From Gambelia wislizenii (taxonomy: Eukaryota > Chordata > Lepidosauria > Squamata > Crotaphytidae): DNA of 64,000 nucleotides. Below, piece by piece: positions 49,441 to 58,252 of this stretch. The position numbers were made by a program, and so were the translations under genes. Location of the stretch: contig JAUMIR010000005.1 of NCBI GenBank assembly GCA_030847615.1, positions 106,359,116 to 106,423,115 on the forward strand, written 5' to 3'. The notes beneath the pieces are model-generated. The model had not been told where the DNA came from and did not search any database. It saw only the letters and a list, made by a program, of their open reading frames with translations. The stretch's first letter is position 1, and the number at the start of each line of letters is the position of its first letter.

Positions 49441-52400
49441 TTTATTCATACCCCGCCCCTCTGCTAAAAACAATCGGGGCAGCTTCCAACAATTAAAACA
49501 CTACAATACTGACTAAAAGCACCACCCACCCCCACCCTCCCCCATAAAAAGACATTAAACAATATAAAATTAAAACCACCTAACTAAAATCACATTAAAA
49601 AACAAATATAAACAAGACTAAGAAAGGCCAGGAGACGCAGCTCCTGAGGCCGGGATCTAATCAGGAAAGGCCTGCTGAAAGAGATCCGTCTTTAGTGCTT
49701 TTTTAAAGCTACTTAAGCTCGTCATCTGATGGATCTCGTCCAGCAGGCCATTCCATAATTTGAGGGCGATTACTGAAAAGGCCCTCTGGGAGGTTGCAGA
49801 CAGCCTAGATTTTTGTGGCTGAAGCAAATTCCCCCCAGAGGACCGGAGTGCGCGGGGAGGATTGTATGGTATAAGTATATATTGAATTATATACAAAATA
49901 AATATATATTGAATTAAATACCATTAAATGCTTGCCCATAGAAAAGTATTTAGCTGATCTCTAAATTCTGAAAATGTAAATGCTACATAAAATGTGCATG
50001 AGAAGAGCACTCCAACATCTAGGAACCACCACTGAATAGGATCTGTCCTCAAAAGTGGCCAACCTCATCTCAGAATGCAGAGGTACTCACAGCAGGGTAA
50101 AAATCTTAGGCAGATTGGTATGGAAAAAGTCATATTGATAACCACTCCATTTGCTAATATTTAGTTCTATTAAGCATCACATTTCTTTTAGCTGAGCATT
50201 ACATCTTAAATTTTTAGTGCTATTCTAGGATACTGGACCAATTAAACTGTTAAGAAGTGGACATCTTTTTAAAGACTTTCCCTGCCATGCAAAGAGGCTC
50301 TATACATGTTTTACTTTTTTTTTATTCTAGACATAATACTCAGTTGCAGAAGTTTATATTCATACTACCACCACTAAATATGCACTGTTGAAGGGCAATA
50401 TATGAGAAATGGGTTGTATTCACAGAAGAGGATAATCAACATGTACTGATAAATATACTTAAAATACTTTGTACTGTTTGACTCATAGTATTAAGTCAAT
50501 ATAAGGCCTATCACAGAGAAATTTTGATATTTCTCTAAGTATATTGATATTAACATTTATCCAAGTTTTCTGGAAGGAAATTAAGAAGAAAAAACAATGC
50601 CATTAAAAACATGGAAAAACAACTGAAGAAACTTACTCGAGATAAAATACTTTCTAATGACTCTGTCAGTGATCTTTTAGCTTTGCTTTTCAACATGTCT
50701 AGTCTGAAACGGGGTGTGTTGCTTGGCATTTCGCTTCCCACGGCCTCTGCTGAAGACTCTGAGGTCTAGGAAGTAATGACAACATTTCTTTTTTTAAAAA
50801 AAGAGCATTAAGATAAACATAACAAAATTCCATAGAAAAGATAACTGCTATTAGTACTGGGCCTATTAGTACTCTAAAAGGACCAGAACCCGTCTGATCT
50901 TGGAAGCTAAGCAAGGTCAACCTTGGCTGGTACTTGGATGGTAGGAACTGGCAAAACTATTTCTGAGTATTCCTTGTTTAAGAAAACCCTATGAAATTCA
51001 TGGAGTTGCCATAAGTCAACAGGCAACTTGAAGGCACATACACATACATTAGTGCTGGACCCTTTCATGGCCTTGCTCCAAGGTATCATGCAGTTTCCAT
51101 GTTACCTGTTCAGAACTTAGAATTAAGCACAAAACATTTCTGAGAGGCTGATGTTTTGTTATATGAGCTGTTTTTTCCTTCTACAAGAAAAAACAAAGCT
51201 TGTTCTCAAACCAGCTTTCTCCCCATTCCAGGATACCTCATTATTGCTGAGGTATTACACTGCTGTATTTATTTAACAAAACATTTTTTCTTCATAATTA
51301 GACAGAGATAACAAACTTGTGGTCACCAACTCATTTGAGCTGGCCAAACTAGTAAACTCCTTGACAGTTGAACGCAATCCCCCATGTGCTTGCTTTCTAT
51401 GTGCAGGGTGAGTATATGGATCAATGTTCAAATGTGTGATTCTATCAAGAGGACTGTGTTACATGTTTTGAGAGGGAAGTACAGACCAGTGAATGCTTTT
51501 TAAAAGTTTATTTCCCCTTATATTGTAATAGGCATTTTTCACTAATAAAGAAGGGGAAAGAATTCATAACTTCATACCTGTTTGGCTTCACCAAAGTGAA
51601 TGTGATCCTTCTGTTTTTCTTCATACATACTTCTCAGGACAGAGATTATTAACTCATTCTCTTTCTGCTCATTTCTTGGCCTTATTTTCTACAATAGAAA
51701 AATAGCATAGCTATCTAAACTGTACCATGAGGAGTGTCATTACTTAATTGTTGTTTGTGCACTATGTACAAAATTGTGTTTGTATATAATAAAATGCCAC
51801 TAGATGGCAACAATATCCCAAACAACATACCATTAGCTAACAAAAAAGAAAGCTAAAAAGATAGGATTGTATCTTGCTATCTTTATTCTGCCATGTCAGT
51901 TACATGGCAGAATAAAGTGTGTGAAATTCTGGCTTAATGTCCTTTCGCACCAGCGCTGCATAGTTTACATGATTTGTTGCTAAATTGGTTGATCCAGTGA
52001 GTTTTCGGCTTTGTAGTTCACACACACAAAGGGGGTGGGGCATGGCCTCTAGTTCACTGTCATTAAAGCCAGGCAGGAGGCAGGGAGGGAGCGAGGAGGG
52101 GCAGCAGTGCGAGGGGGGGGGAAAGGGCTCTGAAAGAGGCTCCATTAGCTTCGTCTGAGCCAGAGAACAGCAGATAAAGCAACCAAAAAAGAAGGGAGAC
52201 CATGGGGTGGGGAGACGAATAATGACAATGGAGGCAAGGAAAGCAGGCTAGATTCCCTTTGCCCTGCATCCCTGCCACCTGAGCAGACTGCTTCTCTCTC
52301 TCTCTCTTTCTCTCTCTCTCTCACACACACAGATACGATCACAGCAGGGCGAGGGAGTGAACAACCAGTGAAGCAGATCACTGCTCTCTCTCTCTCTCTC

Positions 52401-55400
52401 TCCCATACACAAACACACAAGAATGCGATCACAGCAGGGCGAGGGAGCGAACGGCCGGTGGAGCAGATCGCTACTCTCCCCCCCCCCCTCAAACAAACAC
52501 ACACACACACAGAGGAACAGTAATTGTGGCTAAGTGGAAAGCAAGCCAGCTGGCTGGATCTTTTTGTTTGAGGCTCCTTGCATCTTTTACAAGTCCACTC
52601 CCTCTGTGGTCAGTCCAACCAATCATGGCTCAGCTATGCTGTGGCTATTTCAGTAAGATTGCTGGTAGTTTCCACAGTCATATGCGAAATGGTAGTTCAC
52701 ACAATCAATAGTGCGCTAAGTCGCACTACTTTTCAAAAAAAGTCGGGGGAAATAGCGAAAGCTGATACTCCGCAACTTATGGGTGGTTTTTTTCCCCCCT
52801 CCTTCTGAATATGGCAACTTTGATCCAAAAGGTGTGGGAACTATTAGGACTCTTTGTGAATTCTTAGAGGATTTATTTTGCCATGTAAACGGCCCCTCAG
52901 TCTTCTGTAAACTGGGTCCCTCACTGGTTCTCAACCTTTGGTCCTCCAGGTATTTTGGACCTCAACGCCTAGAAGTCCCAGCCAGTATGCCCAATGCTCA
53001 GGAATTCTGGGAGTTGAAGTCCAAAGCATCTGGAGGACCAAAGGTTGAGAACCACTGCATGCTCTGGACTATAATTCACATCTGCCCCTGTGTGGAGAGC
53101 ATGTTGATGACTAAATGGGAAGAGAGCATGAAGCAGCCAATCCTGTGGCAAGAAACTGGTATGGGAGGGGTGTCCTAGAGTGAAAAGAGGGTATGACATT
53201 TGGGAGGGAGGGAAATGAGATGATAAGGGGGAGTTGAAGATGTGATGTGATGAGGAGAGGGCTGGAATGTGTGTATGGTTGTGAGTGCAGCTGAGGGAAT
53301 GTATGTGCAGTGAGAATAAGTGTTAAGAGGGTAGAGGCTGATTGGAATACCAAGTGAGAGGAAAGGAAAAACCTCACAGTTGGTTATTGAGTCTGGCAGA
53401 TTATGAAGTTATATGGCCACCAAAGAGTGGGAGTAGCAACCAGTTTAAAGTTAACCAAGTTGGAAATAAAGACCAAAGCATTTCTGTTATATTGTTCAAC
53501 AAATAAACCAATCTTTATGTTTTGTTTATCAAACCCAGACTCCTTACGAATTTATTTTCCCTTACTGGTGTTTATTTGGCACACTAACCCTGTGATTAGA
53601 CACACACTGATACAAGTACTATCCAGATTAAGTCAAACCTCAGTCCAAGGAAGGGATAAGGGGGACGTTTGACATGGTTGGAAGAAAATGGGTAGCCAGG
53701 GAAAGCTTAGAGCCTTCCAATCTGAGAGAACTCTATAAGAAGATCTGGATATCCAAGTGGGGGACCATTCACACTACACAATTATAGCACTATTATTCCA
53801 CTTCAGCTGCCATGGTGCTGTCCTATGGAACCCTGGTAATGGCAGTTTAGGGAGAAGTATTTACAATTCTCATTCAAAACACTCTAGTTCCACCCTATGG
53901 AATCCAATCCCAGGATTCCATAGGATGAAACTAGAGATGGAAAGAATATTTAAAAATATTTGGGAAATGGTTTAAAAAAACATGTTCTTTGAGTGTTGAG
54001 AGAGAAACCCTGACGAGAAGAATCCTAGACTGAGGAGAATCTTTGCATTTCAGGACTTATTTTGTGCAAAATTCACATGTGGTTGTTTTGAGCAGAAAAC
54101 AGCTCATCTTCTGTGCAGAAAACTTTCTGCTCAGGAATTAATATGTCTCTGTTAAAATATTCTCTATACAGAAAATGCTGTTTTCTGCACAAAACAACCA
54201 TGTGCAAATTTTGCCCATATGAGTCCCAAATTGTGAATAGCCTTTGAAAAATATGCTGATGATACACAGTTCTATTACTCCTTTCCACCTAACTCAAAGG
54301 AAGCTGTCCTTGTGCTAAATCGATGTCTGGCAGCTGTAATGAACTGGATGAGGACAAACAAATTGATGCTTAATCCAGATAAGACAGAGGTACTTCTAGT
54401 CATAAGTTGTAAGACAGATCTGGGAAGAGGAATTCAGCCTGTGTTAGACCCTCACCCTGAAAACACAGGTTTGCAGTTTGGGAGTACTCCTGGATTCAGC
54501 TCTGAGCCTGGAGGCCCAGCTTTCAGCAGTGACTAGGAGTCTTTTTGCAGTTAAATATAGTGCGCCAACTGTGCCCATTCCTGGAGAAACCAGATCTGGC
54601 CATGGTGAACATGCCTTCGTCACATCCTGTTTGGATTACTGTAATGCACTCTACGTGGGGCTGCCTTTGAAAAATGTTCAGAACCTTCAGCTGGTCTGAA
54701 GAGCAGCAGCCAGGTTGTTAACTGGGACAGGCTTTAGTGAGCACACTACTCCCTTGTTGCAACAGCTCCACTGGCTGCCATTCTATTTCCAAGCACAATT
54801 GAAAATGCTGGTTTTGACCTATAAAGCCCTATATGGTTTGGGTCTAGGTTATTTGAAAGCCTGTATCTCCCTTTACAAGCCCATTAGAACTCTAAGATCA
54901 TTTGGATAGACCCTTCTCTCTATCCCACCACCATCTCAGGCTTGTTTGGTGGGAACAAGGGAGAGGGCCTTCTCAGTGGCTGCTCCCAGAATGTTAGACA
55001 CCCTCCCCAGGGAGGCTAGGATGACCCTGTCTCTCCTGTTTTCCGTAAACAGGTAAACACATCTCTGGGTTGGTAGGCATTTGCACTCTGATGTGGGCTT
55101 GATTTTTAAATGCTGTGTGATTTGTATTTTAAAGTGTTATATATTTCAATATTTTAATGTTTGTGGTTTTAACTGTGTAAATTGATTAATTTGTTTTTAA
55201 ACTTGATATTTATACTTTTAATAATTTGTATAGTTTTTAACTTGGACTGTTATAAACTCATTGTTAGCTGCCTTGAGTTCCTATATTGGGAGAAAAGTGG
55301 GATACAAATAAAATAAATAATCATAATAAATAATAATAACTAAACCTGTGTGGTTTTCAAAGACTTTCTTGCAGTGGGAAGAAAACTGCTGATATTACTT

Positions 55401-58217
55401 GTTGCTACCTTTGAGCAGAAACTTAGTGAAGATTACATCCCTAGATGGAATCATGACAGTTAAAGAGGAAGGATAGCACTATAACTGTGTAGTGTGAGTT
55501 GGGCCATGGTGGCTGAGGAGAGCAGGCAGTTGTGCTGTGGTGTTCTGCTCAAGCGTCAAGCAAATAGCAGATCCCAAAAGGTTTCAAGCAAAGGTCTGAA
55601 AATCAGCATATCCTGGCCACATGATCAGGCCCATTTCTCCCCTGTTACCGCCTCCAAACAGGCCGGAGTCCAGATAGGCATGGCGGCCTGTCACTGCAAC
55701 TGCCACTGCCACAATTTCCCTGGCCCTCCTGGAAGTCAGGATGCTGGCCCACAACATGTGACCAATGCCTTCTGCATGTGAGTAGCCTTGGTCACATGCT
55801 GTGGGACTCCTTCCTGCCTTCTAGGAGAGCCAGGGAGACCGGCAGCTGCAGTGAAGGCTGGCCTGCCAGGATTGGCTCTTAAGGAGATGTGGGGCCTATC
55901 CATTCCTTCCCATCAGGAATGGATTAAAAGAGGTTTTTGTTTTGTTTTGTTTTAAACATTGTATTAGCCCTACCCTGTCTTCCCCTGGTATCCGCCCAGG
56001 GGGCAGAATGGTGCAAAAGCCCTGTGTTGACAGGACTGCTGCACTCTAAAATGGGGGCAAGATGGTGTACATTGCCTGTGTAGACAAGCCGAAGGTCTAT
56101 TTGGGAATTTTATTAAGAACTGTGACAGAGAGTTCTATATAACCAACCCACAAAGGCTTTATATAATAGGGAAAATAGGTAGAATAAGTGATCTGTTATA
56201 TGTAGTGGAACTGGTAGGAAAATCTCTATGATTATATGTGGCTTCAACACATAATAATGTATGTGGTTCTGTCACATGTGATGATGGCAGCAACAGATGT
56301 CCGGGAACCAAAGAGCAGCTAAGGTTCATGCAAGAAGATTGTTATGTAGCATGGGGATAGGAATGGCTTGCTGTTAAGGAAAATTTACATCCCTGTTGGG
56401 CTTACCAAACTAGTTTCACGCTTCTCTGGGTACTGGCAAATATTTCAATGATAGAAGTGTAAGAAACATTTAATGTGATCACCTCTGTCATTTATAAGAC
56501 AATAATTGTGAAGGAGACAATGCCAGAGCCTTAATTTAGTTATCTCTGTAAGAAATCCACTTTATTTTTAATAAAGAGCCAGGTATTTTCAGGTTTTCCC
56601 AGCATACTTCAGAAAGCATAAGTTACACTTTACTGTCTTTTTACTGTACCATAGTAAATAGTGCTGCATTTTTGAAAAGTAGTTCCTATTCACAATACTA
56701 GGTCTAACTCACTATGTAAAAAAAAAATAATATCCAATAACTGATGCTGAAAACTAACTAACTAAAATAACTAAAACTAACACATTGATAGTACAAAATG
56801 GGATTACTAAAAAAATTATAGATTGTCATTTCATGTTATCAAAGCCAGTAAATAAATTAATTTAGTGCAAATATTCCTCCTACATGAAGATTAAGTAGAG
56901 ATTAAAAAATAAACAATTGTATATTTTCCCCAAAGACAGACACTAGCATGCATATTACCTGAACTTCCTCAAAGACTGAGGCCTGCTCCTGGTTATTCAG
57001 TGTGGTTAAATGCTTTTGGAGTTCTAGTTTAGTTTTAGAAGGATGCATCCCTAAGAAGTAAACAAATAAAATTAGAGTAAATTAAAAAAAATCAAATGAG
57101 AGAGAATGGGACACCTTGAGATATCAAATATTCAGAACGCCTTGTCAATCTGCAAACCTTCTAGGCACGGATTAGCACATTTGGATCATTGTTGTCGTCG
57201 TCATCATCATGAATCTAAGATGCAAACATGCCCTGCTAGCTATGACCACAAGCTACTCAGTTCAAAGTATTTCCTTTCACAAATGGGGGTGTTTCTGAGG
57301 TTTCCTGGTATGCAGAACCCACTACTGATCTATCTGTTCTCATGGTTTTCCCACTCAGCATGTGCAGGGGAACTATGTCAAACATACTTTTGCCAGTGTT
57401 TTGCACCTTATAATCTATTCATGCTTGTCCAGTTAGGACTACTAAATTTCAAAAGAACTTTCCTCCTAGTTTTGACCTCATAATCTATTAGTGCTTGTCC
57501 AGTTAGAACTTCCCTCTAAACTTCCAGTGCTATTTAAGTAGTATAAATTGTTTTGAATAGAAATAATTTAACGAAGTGCTTTATTCCTCACTTGCCTACT
57601 TAGCAATAGCCCAATAACCCACTTTACGCCTTGTCCTACCTTCTATCTTTTCACAGAGTTTATGAAGGCTCTGCATGGGACACCTGTCACAGAGCTGGAA
57701 TTGTGCTTTGGGGTTTTGTTGGATAGCAGCTACTGTGAATGCCTGTTTCAAAGTCATCATGATTTCATCAACCTGGAAGAAAGAAAGGGTTGCTTGGAGA
57801 CACAGGCCAAGATTCACTACAAGTATATAGTTTTGATATAGACCAGAGATGGGGAACTGTGCTGGGGATGGGAACTATTTTCCCCACCATGGGCTGCACT
57901 GCTATACAAAAACAAAAACCAGAAGTGATGTGACATCACTTCTGGTTTAATTTTCAGCCAATTTGGGGATGCTTTGTGCAGGGTCAGAAGTGATAGTTTT
58001 GAGAAGTTTTGCACCATTGGGGGTATGTAAAAAATCACCTGAAAAATAAAAACATTTTTGGGAGGCTTGAGGATACAAAACGAGATTGAAGGGTGTATGT
58101 GGTTTAGGGGTTGCACTTTCCTCACTACTGTTACAGACTTTGACATTCAATGACATTACTGCTATAGACTTTGATATCCAATACCAGCAGTAGTTTCCTC
58201 CCCTCTCCGTCCTGCTG

Positions 58218-58252
<35 letters not shown>

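Larger units (their letters stand above)
53763..55499. mobile_element. hAT-type MITE split by a nested insertion
   Basis: The left half 53763-53936 (cacactacacaattatagc ... ccataggatgaa) and right half 55444-55499 (atggaatcatgacagttaaa ... cactataactgtgtagtgtg) together form one element of the 37557-37767 family. The ~1.5 kb between them is a second element that carries an L2-type LINE. Confidence 0.78.

Noticed and set aside
50882..50960. Possible 5S rRNA gene
   Set aside because: The 5' third is missing, many paired positions are changed, and a SINE tail follows directly.
52145..52510. Overlapping 121- and 86-codon minus-strand frames rich in VCV and RER runs
   Set aside because: They translate CA and CT microsatellites within the 51899-52895 element.
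53058..53762. Endogenous retrovirus or LTR retrotransposon
   Set aside because: Only a vague LTR-like composition was seen; no partner LTR, primer-binding site, gag or pol signature was found.
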